NCBI GenBank assembly: GCA_963728965.1
Contig: CAVSMH010000006.1
Coordinates: forward strand, 682,001-746,000
Source of the DNA: DASQZT01 sp963728965
GTDB lineage: Bacteria; Acidobacteriota; Terriglobia; Bryobacterales; Bryobacteraceae
DNA length: 64,000 nucleotides
Direction: 5' to 3'
The notes under the pieces were generated by a model, which was given only the letters and a program-made list of their open reading frames with translations, had not been told where the DNA came from and searched no databases. Shown in pieces: positions 43,907-52,377 of the stretch (the stretch's first letter is position 1; each line of letters begins with the position of its first letter). A program made the position numbers and the translations under genes.

Positions 43907-46900
43907 TCAGCCGACCCAGGCCTTCACACGCGCCAGGCAGCCTTCCAGATCGTCCCGCGTCTCGTATACCCAGAACCGCAGGATCTCCCAGCCCAAGTCC
44001 ATGAGGCGGCGCGAACGGATCTGGTCGCGGCGGCATAGCTCGCCATCCCAGTTGCGATGGTAATTCTCGCCGTCGATCTCGATATCCAGCTTGCGCGCGC
44101 CGTGGAACAGGGCGAAATCGAGCGTGTACGGCGCCTCTTCGTATTGCGGCACAGGCCGCAGCCCGGCGGCGTACAGGGCGCGATAGACGATCCTCTCCCA
44201 TTCGGAGACCCGCTCCGGATGCGGCACCGGCGGATACTCGGGGCCCGCCTCGAGGGTGGCCGCGCGCGCTTCCTGCTGGTCGAGCGTGCGCGCATATTCG
44301 GCGAAACTCGCCAGGTACCCGACACCCGAATCGAGCGCCGCCTGCCGGTCCCCGACCACCACCAGCTCCGAGCGTGCGCGGGTGATCGCCACGTTGAACA
44401 GGTTGCCATGGGTCTTGAGGAACCGCAGCGTGCTCTCATTGATCCCCTGCGACACCACCGGCGAGAAGAAGATCACATCGCGCTCATCCCCCTGGAAACC
44501 GTGCACCGTATCGATCACGAACTGGCGCTTCGCCAGTTGGCGTGCAAGATCGGGGTCCTGGTGTACCAACGTGCGAATGCGGTTGGCCTGGGCGCGGAAC
44601 GGGGTGACGATGCCGATGGCCCCGGGGTACGCCTGCTCCAGAATCAGCTTTCGCACCTCGGCCACGACCGCCTGCCCTTCCAGCGCATTGAGCGCGCCGC
44701 CCGCCGCAGGACGCATGACTTTGCCGCGCAGATCCATCCAGCGCACGGCCGGCCCCGCCGTTTGCGGGCGCTTCAGGCTTTCGGGATTCGTCGCAATGCG
44801 CAGGGCTCCGCGATAGAAATGACGGTTGGAGAACGAAATGATGTCACGGTGCGACCGGTGGTGGTCGCGCAGGCTGACGATATCCTCGTAGCGGCACAAG
44901 CTGCGCGCCAGGTCGAACAGCGAGTTCACCGAATAGGCCCACGCCGCGCGGCCCTCGGCCAGGCCGTGCGCCGCCAGCAACAGGCGGTCCTGCTGGGGAG
45001 CGACGGTGCTGACATGTTTCAGTTGCAGCGGGTCGCCGATGATGACCGCCCGTCGCGCGCGGTAGAGCAGCGGCAGCGCCGAGGCGATATCGCACTGGCT
45101 GGCTTCATCGATCACGACCAGGTCGAAGATGTTCGGCTCGAACGGCAGGCGTCCGCGGGCCGAGAGGGAAGTCACGGCCCAGCAGTGCAGGGCCTTGGCC
45201 ACCTTCGGAAACAGGGCGTAGTAGCGGCGGAACACCTTGCGGCCCGCGCCTTCGTCGTAGCGGTCGCCCGCAGCGATCATTTGCAGCAGGGAAACGTATT
45301 CACTTAACAACTTGCGCCGCTCCGGATTCCACCGGCTGGGCCAGAGCCGCAGCCACGATTGCCACAACTCGAGCGAACTGTGGGCGGATTCATCGGCCAT
45401 GCGGGTCTGCTGGCAGGCGAGCTGCTCCAGCGGCCGGGCCGCGCGGAGCCGCTCCAGACTCTCGCCGTAGGCGCGAACGAGGCCGGCCCACTCCAGGCGG
45501 TCTTCGAACGCGTTCCGGAAATCCTCCCAGCTCTCCAGATCGTGGCCGCCGGGCGGGGCGAGTCCGAGCCGTTCGGCATCCGGCTGAAGTTGGCGGGCGA
45601 TGTCGCCGATGCGCTCCAGCCGGCGGGATTTGGAAGAGTCCCGCAGCAGCCGCACCTTGGAGACCGGACCGGCATCGAGCGCCGCCGCCAGCACACCGAG
45701 ACGGCGGCGCATCGCCTCTACATCGGCGGACCGCAGCGCCCGGAAGCGCTCGGTTCCGAACAGCGCCCGCGCCGCCTCCGCGGCGCGCTCCCGTTCATCC
45801 ACCGCATTCCGCAGGCTCACCACGGATGCGATCTCCCGCTGGATTCCCGCGAACCACGCGCGATCCTGCTCGTGCGCCTGCATCAGCCAGGCGTGCCGGG
45901 CCGCGGCGTCCGCACTGGCCGACTCCGCCAGCCCGGCAACCAGGTGTTGGGCGATGCGCGCGTGGTGTTCCTCTTTGCCCAAACGCAGCAGCAGCGGATA
46001 CGGCCCCAACTCGTTCACACGCGCTTCGACGACGTCCACCGCGTGGTTGTTCTTGCTGGCGAACAGCACGCTCCCGTCCTGCCAGGCCGTGTTGGCCAGG
46101 AGCGACGTCACCACCTGCGACTTGCCGGTTCCGGGCGGGCCGGTCACGACCGTGAGCGGCGCGGTCAATCCTTGAAGCACGGCCTGCCGCTGCTCGGTGT
46201 TCAACGGCAGGACTTCCAGGATGGGCCGCTCCTCGGGCGCCGCCACCACGATGTTCTCGCCGCGCAGCCACACTCCCAGGGCGGTGTCGCGAACGGCTTC
46301 GTCGTCGAGCAGCATCAGTTTTCGCAGCTCGATCTCGAGCCCATAGGTGAACGGCGAGCGCGTGCCGGCGAACAGGATCGCGCGATTGTAGATGCCCGGC
46401 GTGGCCAGCGTGCTGAGCGGACCTTTCGTGGAGAGGGCGTACGGGTTCAGGTCTTCGCGCCATCCCCACTCGGGCCGGCAGCGCTGGAGCCGGAGGACGA
46501 TCTCGTCCCACGGCGGCAGGTCGTCCTCGGTATTGGCCAGTCCGAGCTCTTCGGAAAGGTGGAGGGCTTCGTCCATCAGGTTGCCGCTGCCGATGGCGGG
46601 CAGGCTCTTGAGCACTTCGAGATTGAACAAGGGGATTCCGCTGGCCGGGCGGAGCGGCTCGGCACGGTCCTCCGGCAGTTCCTCGACGGGGAAGAGCAGC
46701 ACCGGTTCGATCCGTTGCTCTTCAGAATCGCGCGAGACGATCGAACGGAGACGCAGAGCATACCCGACATACAAGGTGAGCTGCCCCCGCTCCCGCCGTA
46801 CCTTTTGTATGATCTTGCGAACGGCGCGATCCGACTCCGGCAGCCCGTGCGGAGCGGCGAACGGCAGTTCGGGCAGGGTGACGTACTCCGCTTCGTCGGC

Positions 46901-47191
46901 GACCGGAATGCTGACACCGGCGCCGCTTTCGCGCGACAGGCACTCGAGGTAATAGCGGCAGAGGCTGGCGAGAAACGTGCGGGGCGCCGGTGCCGCGCCG
47001 TTCCACCCGCAGGGGTCGGCTGCCCGGGGCCACCAGCGATAGGCGCTGTCCTGCACCACCTCGCCTCCGAGCGTGCCATGCAGCGTGGCGACCACCTGCG
47101 CCCGGTCGAGCCCCAATTCGGCGGCAATCTGCTGTGCCTTCAGCCCCGGTCTCTGCACGAGAAGTTGCTGGATCCGGTCGGTCTGGCTCAT
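43907..47191 (-). CDS. SF1 helicase fused to Vsr/DUF559-type endonuclease
   Basis: 1094 residues from the ATG at 47191. Order: N-terminal winged-helix-like segment (residues 1-55, LKAQQIAAELGLDRAQVVATL), a long region to about 325, then the helicase: LNTEQRQAVLQ, Walker A GPPGTGKSQVV (351-361), a helical insertion (about 395-640), Walker B VVIDEASQCDIASALPLL, IIGDPLQLKHV, then motifs SLRDHHRSH, IGIVTPFRAQA, DTVHGFQGDERDVIFFS and VAITRARSELVVVGD. The C-terminus (about 1025-1090) has DFALFHGARKLDIEIDGENY and RRLMDLGWEILRFWVYE, the restriction-endonuclease-like Vsr/DUF559 fold. Upf1/Dna2-like helicase plus nuclease suggests DNA processing or phage defence. Same strand as polA. Confidence 0.85.
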   Translation of the reverse strand: MSQTDRIQQLLVQRPGLKAQQIAAELGLDRAQVVATLHGTLGGEVVQDSAYRWWPRAADPCGWNGAAPAPRTFLASLCRYYLECLSRESGAGVSIPVADEAEYVTLPELPFAAPHGLPESDRAVRKIIQKVRRERGQLTLYVGYALRLRSIVSRDSEEQRIEPVLLFPVEELPEDRAEPLRPASGIPLFNLEVLKSLPAIGSGNLMDEALHLSEELGLANTEDDLPPWDEIVLRLQRCRPEWGWREDLNPYALSTKGPLSTLATPGIYNRAILFAGTRSPFTYGLEIELRKLMLLDDEAVRDTALGVWLRGENIVVAAPEERPILEVLPLNTEQRQAVLQGLTAPLTVVTGPPGTGKSQVVTSLLANTAWQDGSVLFASKNNHAVDVVEARVNELGPYPLLLRLGKEEHHARIAQHLVAGLAESASADAAARHAWLMQAHEQDRAWFAGIQREIASVVSLRNAVDERERAAEAARALFGTERFRALRSADVEAMRRRLGVLAAALDAGPVSKVRLLRDSSKSRRLERIGDIARQLQPDAERLGLAPPGGHDLESWEDFRNAFEDRLEWAGLVRAYGESLERLRAARPLEQLACQQTRMADESAHSSLELWQSWLRLWPSRWNPERRKLLSEYVSLLQMIAAGDRYDEGAGRKVFRRYYALFPKVAKALHCWAVTSLSARGRLPFEPNIFDLVVIDEASQCDIASALPLLYRARRAVIIGDPLQLKHVSTVAPQQDRLLLAAHGLAEGRAAWAYSVNSLFDLARSLCRYEDIVSLRDHHRSHRDIISFSNRHFYRGALRIATNPESLKRPQTAGPAVRWMDLRGKVMRPAAGGALNALEGQAVVAEVRKLILEQAYPGAIGIVTPFRAQANRIRTLVHQDPDLARQLAKRQFVIDTVHGFQGDERDVIFFSPVVSQGINESTLRFLKTHGNLFNVAITRARSELVVVGDRQAALDSGVGYLASFAEYARTLDQQEARAATLEAGPEYPPVPHPERVSEWERIVYRALYAAGLRPVPQYEEAPYTLDFALFHGARKLDIEIDGENYHRNWDGELCRRDQIRSRRLMDLGWEILRFWVYETRDDLEGCLARVKAWVG

Positions 47192-47375
47192 ACCGCACTT
47201 ACAGTATCGCAAGCCCCGCCGACGGCAGTTCGCCGGACCGAAGCGCAGCGAAGCTGACTGCCGTCTGGCACCACGTGGACGAGGTGCCGTTGCCAAGCAA
47301 GCACATTGCCGCAGATAGTATAGAAATTCTCATCTCTGTATGATCAAATACACTTCGAGTTCCGATAAGAGTTAA

Positions 47376-48236
47376 GTGAGACGGATCGTCTACTGCCTGG
47401 CTTTGGCGGTTCTGCCGATGCCCGGCCAAACCCCCGAATGGTCTATGGCTGATATTGCCCTTTACTATGATTTTGCGCATCAGCCCCCGGATGCGGTCCA
47501 GGAAGCCCTGGAAGAAGAGACCACGGCAATTCTGGAGCCGATGGGTCGAACCATCGAATGGAGGGCGCTTGCCGATGTACGCCCTGGAAATGTCGCCACC
47601 GACCTGGCGGTACTGAGTTTCAAAGGAAGCTGCGACCTTTCCGAGCCAATGCCCAAGCTGTCCGGAGAGAGGGCCTTGGGCCTGACTCATATCAGCGACG
47701 GCACCATTCTTCCCTTCAGCGATATCGAATGCGACCGCATTCGGGCGTTCCTCGATCGGGACCTGCTGGCTCTCCGGCCCGGGGAGCGGGACGTGGCTTT
47801 CGGGCGCGCAGTCGGCAGGGTGGTAGCCCACGAGCTTTACCATATCTTCGCCAACACGGTACACCATGCCTCTTCGGGGGTGGCCCGGTCCAGCTTTACG
47901 GCGAAGGAACTCACCGCGGACTCGTTCCGCCTCGAGGAGGCTTCCCTGGGGCTGCAAAAAGCGACTGTAAGCAAGGAGACTTCCAAACTCCCGAATGGCA
48001 GCTCGCTGTACAGCGGAGGCTGTGTAACCTGTCATGGCTATCGCGGGGAGGGCACGCCGAACGGTCCCTCGCTGCGCCACCCACACCCGCTGAACGTGCT
48101 GAGCCTGGGTGCGATGCTGGCCAACAAGGCTTCTCACATGTATCGTCGCGCTCGCGGCCTGAAAGTGATGCGACAGTCCTTCGATGACAACGAAATGCGT
48201 GCCCTGGTTGACTATCTGAATAGCGGTTTGAACTGA
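47376..48236 (+). CDS. exported HExxH metalloprotease-like / cytochrome c fusion
   Basis: 286 residues from a GTG at 47376. Short signal (RRIVYCLALAVLPMPGQ). The middle contains VVAHELYHIFANTVHH, a zinc-protease HExxH with additional histidines seven and eight residues further on, resembling a metzincin layout. Residues from about 205 form a class I cytochrome c: GGCVTCHGYRGEGTPNGPSL (CXXCH) with a candidate axial Met in KVMRQSF and the end DNEMRALVDYLNSGL. The HELYH domain alone is common in Acidobacteria as secreted hypotheticals; I have not seen the heme fusion described. Upstream (47192-47375) is a spacer shared divergently with the helicase. Confidence 0.75.
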   Translation: MRRIVYCLALAVLPMPGQTPEWSMADIALYYDFAHQPPDAVQEALEEETTAILEPMGRTIEWRALADVRPGNVATDLAVLSFKGSCDLSEPMPKLSGERALGLTHISDGTILPFSDIECDRIRAFLDRDLLALRPGERDVAFGRAVGRVVAHELYHIFANTVHHASSGVARSSFTAKELTADSFRLEEASLGLQKATVSKETSKLPNGSSLYSGGCVTCHGYRGEGTPNGPSLRHPHPLNVLSLGAMLANKASHMYRRARGLKVMRQSFDDNEMRALVDYLNSGLN

Positions 48237-48479
48237 ACCGCGCTACCCCTCACCCGATGGCGCGGTTTGCCGGTGGAATCGATGGTCCGCGGGACTGCGC
48301 GATCGTGGGGCGCACACCACGGACCGCACGGTGTCGGATCCATGAGCAGAACGGGCGGGTGTTCACCCTTCGCGCCGCATATGCAGCGGCAGGAGGTCGC
48401 GGGTCTGCTGTGACTCTTCGGGGTGCTCGGCGCGAAATTCACGTGCCGGGAAGGGGCGGGACTGCGCTGCATCGCCGGC

Positions 48480-50216
48480 TCACTTCACGCTGATGTTGGC
48501 CGCGTTGCTGGTCTCTCCGCCGATGGTGATGGTCAGTGGGTAGGTGCCGGCGGCCAGACCCGCGGGTACGGTGATGTTGGCCTGCACGACACCGGCAAAA
48601 CCGGGAGCCAAGCCAAGGAAACTGACGTCGGCGGTTGCCGACCCGATAGTCGCGCTGTACGAGGATGTCGCCGACGACAGCGGGCCGGAGGGGCTGGCGG
48701 CGCCATCGGCCGGGGTGTTGGTCACCGGGCCCGAACCGGTGAGGTAAGCGATAATGGTCCCGCCCGCCGGAGCCGGATTGGCCGGTCCATTGAGCGTGTT
48801 GTCGGGGAAGTTGGCGACGATGGCGAAGCCGTTCGCCTGCTGGAAAAACAGCCCCGGGGCGGCCGCTTTCACGGGCACGGAAACGCTGTTGCCAGCGCCG
48901 CCGGCCACGTTCACCACCACTGTCGCGGTGCCCACCTCGGTGGACCATGGCACCTGAAAATTCACCTGGTTCGGACCGGCATACAGCAGGGGCACCGGCT
49001 GGCCGTTCACGGTCACCGAGACGTTGCCGAGCGTGTTGAGCAACGGCAGGGAAGGTGCAGGGTAATCCGCCGCGGCGAAGTTGGATCCGTAGATCGAGGC
49101 TAGGGCGCCGGGAGACACTTGCGGCCGTCCACTGGCCCCGTTGCCCACGCCCCCCTCGGAGATGACCGGGAGAACCGGCACCAAGTGGCGCAGCGCGTGG
49201 TTGTTGGAATCGGTGAAGAAGAGGTCGCCATTGGCGGCGAGGACCACCCCGTAGGGGAAGCCGAGCATGGCCTTGGCCGCCGGACCGTTGTCTCCGCTGT
49301 AGCCGATTCTGCCGTTGCCGGCCACCGTAGCGATGATTCCATCGGACGTCACTTTGCGGATGCGGGCGTTGGTGGTGTCCGCAATATAGAGGTTGCCGGC
49401 GGCGTCCAAAGCCACGGTCTTGGGGTTGTTCAATTGCGCCGATGTAGCTGGCCCGCCGTCGCCGCTGTATCCGGGGACGGTGGTGCCGGCAATGGTAGTC
49501 ACCTGGCCACCGGCGTACTTCACCACGCGGTTGTTGCCCGAATCGGCGATATAGAAGATACCCGACGAGTCAACCACCACAGAAGTGGGACTGATGAAAT
49601 TTCCCTGCCCGATGACGGTACTGATGGTGCCGCCGGCGATCACCTTGCGAATGGTCCCGTTCCCGGTATCGGCGATATAGAAGTTGCCCGAACTGTCCAG
49701 GGCCACCGCGGTGGGCGCGTTCAGTTGGGCGCTGGTCGCTGCTCCGTTATCGCCCGAGGATCCGGGGCCCGCGCCGTTGTTCCCGGCAAACGTGGAGATC
49801 ACTCCGCCGCTGGTCACCTTGCGGATCACGTGATTGCCGGTGTCGGCGATATAGAGGTTGCCGGAGTTGTCCACGACAACGCCGGAAGGCGAGTTTAATT
49901 CGGCGGCCGTGGCCTGGCCCGCGTCACCGAGGAAACCGGGCGTGCCATTGCCGGCCACGGTGGTGATGTTGCCGCTCGTCGAGACGATCTTGCGGACGCG
50001 GTGGTTCACCGTGTCGGCGAAGTAGATATTGCCCGCCGAATCGAGTGCAATCCCCGTGGGCAGATTCAACTGGGAGTTCGAGGCCGGGCCGTTATCGCCC
50101 GAAAAGGACGCAATGCCATTGCCGGCAAGCGTGGTAATGGTGTACGACTGGGCCAACAGTGTGGCGCCACAGACTACACCCACAAGACAAGCGGTTAGAG
50201 CGGAACGAACGAGCAT
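48480..50216 (-). CDS. secreted NHL-repeat protein with Solibacter-type C-terminal domain (TIGR03437)
   Basis: 578 residues. Signal peptide (VRSALTACLVGVVCGATLLA). Residues about 25-345 are six NHL blades, each with LN-x-P-x-G/A-V-ALDSAGN-x-YIADT-x-N-x-RKV (for example LPTGIALDSAGNIYFADTVN and APTAVALDSSGNFYIADTGN). From about 355 the immunoglobulin-like C-terminal module: VSPGALASIYGSNFA, NVSVTVNGQPVPLLYAGPNQ, VNFQVPW, GTIIAYLTGSGPV and LAAGTYPLTITIGGETSN. That module is the TIGR03437 domain, defined in Candidatus Solibacter, and is the best taxonomic clue in the window. Probably surface-exposed or secreted. Confidence 0.9.
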   Translation of the reverse strand: MLVRSALTACLVGVVCGATLLAQSYTITTLAGNGIASFSGDNGPASNSQLNLPTGIALDSAGNIYFADTVNHRVRKIVSTSGNITTVAGNGTPGFLGDAGQATAAELNSPSGVVVDNSGNLYIADTGNHVIRKVTSGGVISTFAGNNGAGPGSSGDNGAATSAQLNAPTAVALDSSGNFYIADTGNGTIRKVIAGGTISTVIGQGNFISPTSVVVDSSGIFYIADSGNNRVVKYAGGQVTTIAGTTVPGYSGDGGPATSAQLNNPKTVALDAAGNLYIADTTNARIRKVTSDGIIATVAGNGRIGYSGDNGPAAKAMLGFPYGVVLAANGDLFFTDSNNHALRHLVPVLPVISEGGVGNGASGRPQVSPGALASIYGSNFAAADYPAPSLPLLNTLGNVSVTVNGQPVPLLYAGPNQVNFQVPWSTEVGTATVVVNVAGGAGNSVSVPVKAAAPGLFFQQANGFAIVANFPDNTLNGPANPAPAGGTIIAYLTGSGPVTNTPADGAASPSGPLSSATSSYSATIGSATADVSFLGLAPGFAGVVQANITVPAGLAAGTYPLTITIGGETSNAANISVK

Positions 50217-50550
50217 AATTAGAGATAAATGTGCGCTACCTGATTCAGGTTACGATACTTGGCAAGACTTATGCCAAAGACTAAGTCTTCCTACAGCGTA
50301 CACCCTGCGGTGCAGATGACCGTGAACCGGGTGGCCACTCTGAAAGAGCGGAGCGGACACTCCCGGTTGAAGGGTCACATGGCTGCCTGGCTGCCCAGCA
50401 GTCTCGGCACTCCAATAACGCAGAATCCGATAAGCCGTTGAGAATGACGGGCAGGGTGGGTCCGGCATAACCGGCCACAGAAGCCATCTATTTTCGCGTT
50501 CGTAAATTTGTCTGGCTTTGGTTCAATTCTTGTAGTATAGTTACTCCAAG

Positions 50551-50898
50551 ATGGAATTCGAGCCCAAGGGTCCCGAGGCTGCCAGACTCCGCCAGCGCAA
50601 ATTTGCGCTGCTCCGCCAATTCCCTTTCCCCCAAGATCTGCTGCCAGGCTCGCTGTCCGTCAGCCATACCAAGTGTGGAAAGCCTACTTGCCATTGCGCC
50701 AAAGGCGAGGGGCACCCCGCTTGGTCGCTCACCTTTATGGTGGCCGGTAAGAAGCGGGTCGAACGCATCCCCAAGGATTGGGTGGACGACGTCCGCCGGC
50801 GCGTCGCTGCCGGCCACGCCTTTCAGGACGCTCTGCGCGAGGTCCTCGCCGCCAATGCCGAGTTGCTGGTATTGCGGCGCAAACAGCAGCCCCGCTGA
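50551..50898 (+). CDS. small IS accessory protein with CxxxxCxC motif (DUF6788-like), copy B
   Basis: Identical in sequence to the 115-residue ORF at 11802-12149, with the cysteine cluster TKCGKPTCHC. The perfect conservation of this ORF in both copies indicates that both elements were mobilised recently from one source, and that the ORF is part of the unit. Confidence 0.65.
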   Translation: MEFEPKGPEAARLRQRKFALLRQFPFPQDLLPGSLSVSHTKCGKPTCHCAKGEGHPAWSLTFMVAGKKRVERIPKDWVDDVRRRVAAGHAFQDALREVLAANAELLVLRRKQQPR

Positions 50899-52088
50899 CC
50901 GGGCCACACGTTCGCCAAATCCAAAACTACGCCTGCCACTGCCTGGGCCTGAAGTCCTTCTTCCAACGACCGGGCGATGGCCGGGTCCATCCCCATATCC
51001 CGGCGCGAGATCTGGTCTGGGCCGTAGTGATCGGACGTGTCCTGCGCGCCGCAAGTTTCTTGCGCCTGGAATGGCTGGCGCACTCTCCGGTGCGCGCCGA
51101 GTTGGGCTTGAAAGGCCAGTTCGGGGATGATGCCTTGGCCTACTGCACCGAGCGCATGGACCCGGAGACGACGCGATTGGCTGTGGCGACCGCGCTGCAC
51201 CAAGCCAAGCGCAACAAGGCCTTCGAGAACAGCCGCTTCATAGGGCTGGCGCTGGACGGTACCGGCGCGGGGCATACCCACAAAGAACCCTGCCCGTTGT
51301 GTGATCCGGTCAAGGATTCCAAGGGTGCAGTACATGGTTCCTTGCATCATTTCGTACTGATCAGCATGGTCGGCGTTGGTTTGACGCTGCCGATCGATGT
51401 GGAGCCCTACGGGCCTGGCGATAGCGAGTATGCCGCAGCCCAGCGTTTGCTGCGGCGCGCGGTGGGGCATCTTGGCGCGCGTTTCGCCGACTATGTAGTG
51501 GGAGACAGCGAGTATGCCACGGCTCCTTTTCTCCACACCGCCGCGGAGGTCGCTCTGCCCATGGTGGCGCGCCTCAAGGAGAACCTTCCTCTTTTAGCCG
51601 CTGCCGTGCGCGCCCGCTTTGACGGGCAACCGCCCCAGGCCGTGTTCCAAGAGGGCGATGATCGGGTCGAGGTCTGGGACGCGGATAATTTCGCTCCTTG
51701 GGAAACCCTGAACTGGCCCGCCGTACGCGTCCTGCGGTACTGCCAGCACAAACGCGATGGGACCGTAATACAAGCCGAATGGCTGACCGACTTCTCCATC
51801 CCCAAACTCGGGAGCTTGAGTTTCTACCGCATCGCCAAAAGCCGCTGGGAGATCGAGAATCAGGGCTTCAACGACGGCAAGAACCGCTATGGCATGGAGC
51901 ACATCTGCCATCATCAGGCCAACAGCATTCTGATCGTATGGCTGCTGATCGCACTGGCCATGGTGATCGAACGCCTTTACCGGTTGCGCTATCTGCACCG
52001 TGGTGACCATGCCATTCGCTGCGCCATGCAACTGCATGACTATCTCTGGTTGACCCTAGGGACCCATAGTCCGCCGGATACCAGTTGA
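50778..52088 (+). CDS. DDE transposase (IS4-like), copy B
   Basis: Identical to the transposase at 12029-13339, with LALDGTGAGHTH, VVGDSEYATAP and RWEIENQGFNDGKN as catalytic landmarks. As in copy A the ATG at 50778 lies inside the first ORF in the -1 frame, and the conserved protein only begins near 50900. Either a non-ATG start or frameshift synthesis is likely. It points towards glnA. Confidence 0.75.
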   Translation: MGGRRPPARRCRPRLSGRSARGPRRQCRVAGIAAQTAAPLTGPHVRQIQNYACHCLGLKSFFQRPGDGRVHPHIPARDLVWAVVIGRVLRAASFLRLEWLAHSPVRAELGLKGQFGDDALAYCTERMDPETTRLAVATALHQAKRNKAFENSRFIGLALDGTGAGHTHKEPCPLCDPVKDSKGAVHGSLHHFVLISMVGVGLTLPIDVEPYGPGDSEYAAAQRLLRRAVGHLGARFADYVVGDSEYATAPFLHTAAEVALPMVARLKENLPLLAAAVRARFDGQPPQAVFQEGDDRVEVWDADNFAPWETLNWPAVRVLRYCQHKRDGTVIQAEWLTDFSIPKLGSLSFYRIAKSRWEIENQGFNDGKNRYGMEHICHHQANSILIVWLLIALAMVIERLYRLRYLHRGDHAIRCAMQLHDYLWLTLGTHSPPDTS

Positions 52089-52377
52089 CCCCGGCGCCGC
52101 GCGGACGGCGAGCACGGCTCCGTTGATCTTTGACAACTCGACTCTTTTCCGTGAAGCGATAACCCGCCGGAGCCGCCATTGCTCAAAAGGCCAGCAGGAA
52201 CGCTGCCGACCTCACGATTCAAACCGCTCCACAGCGCCGCCCCCTCCTTCGCGGAACTTCCGAGACCGCTGCTGGCTGCCAAGGCGGCTTGACCCGGATC
52301 AGCGGACTGGGATATTCTGAAACCCAACCTGCAACGGATATCGCCCCACGATCAGTACTCCCTTACCTGGAGGATGG

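Larger units (their letters stand above)
50396..52271 (+). mobile_element. two-ORF DDE insertion sequence, copy B, upstream of glnA
   Basis: Same length and orientation as copy A at 11647-13522; the only difference I noticed is G at 13473 versus A at 52222. It has its own 9-bp target duplication CTGGCTGCC at 50387-50395 and 52272-52280. The right end lies 106 bp before the glnA start, reading in the same direction. Near identity means very recent transposition. Confidence 0.92.

Noticed and set aside
41324..44038. 904-codon open frame on the plus strand opposite polA
   Set aside because: Antisense to a clearly conserved polymerase. Its composition (Arg/His/Gln/Gly-rich, no domain) is typical of codon-bias shadows in GC-rich DNA.
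45359..47257. 632-codon open frame opposite the helicase-nuclease gene
   Set aside because: Shadow frame; no recognisable motifs, and the helicase motifs on the other strand are unambiguous.
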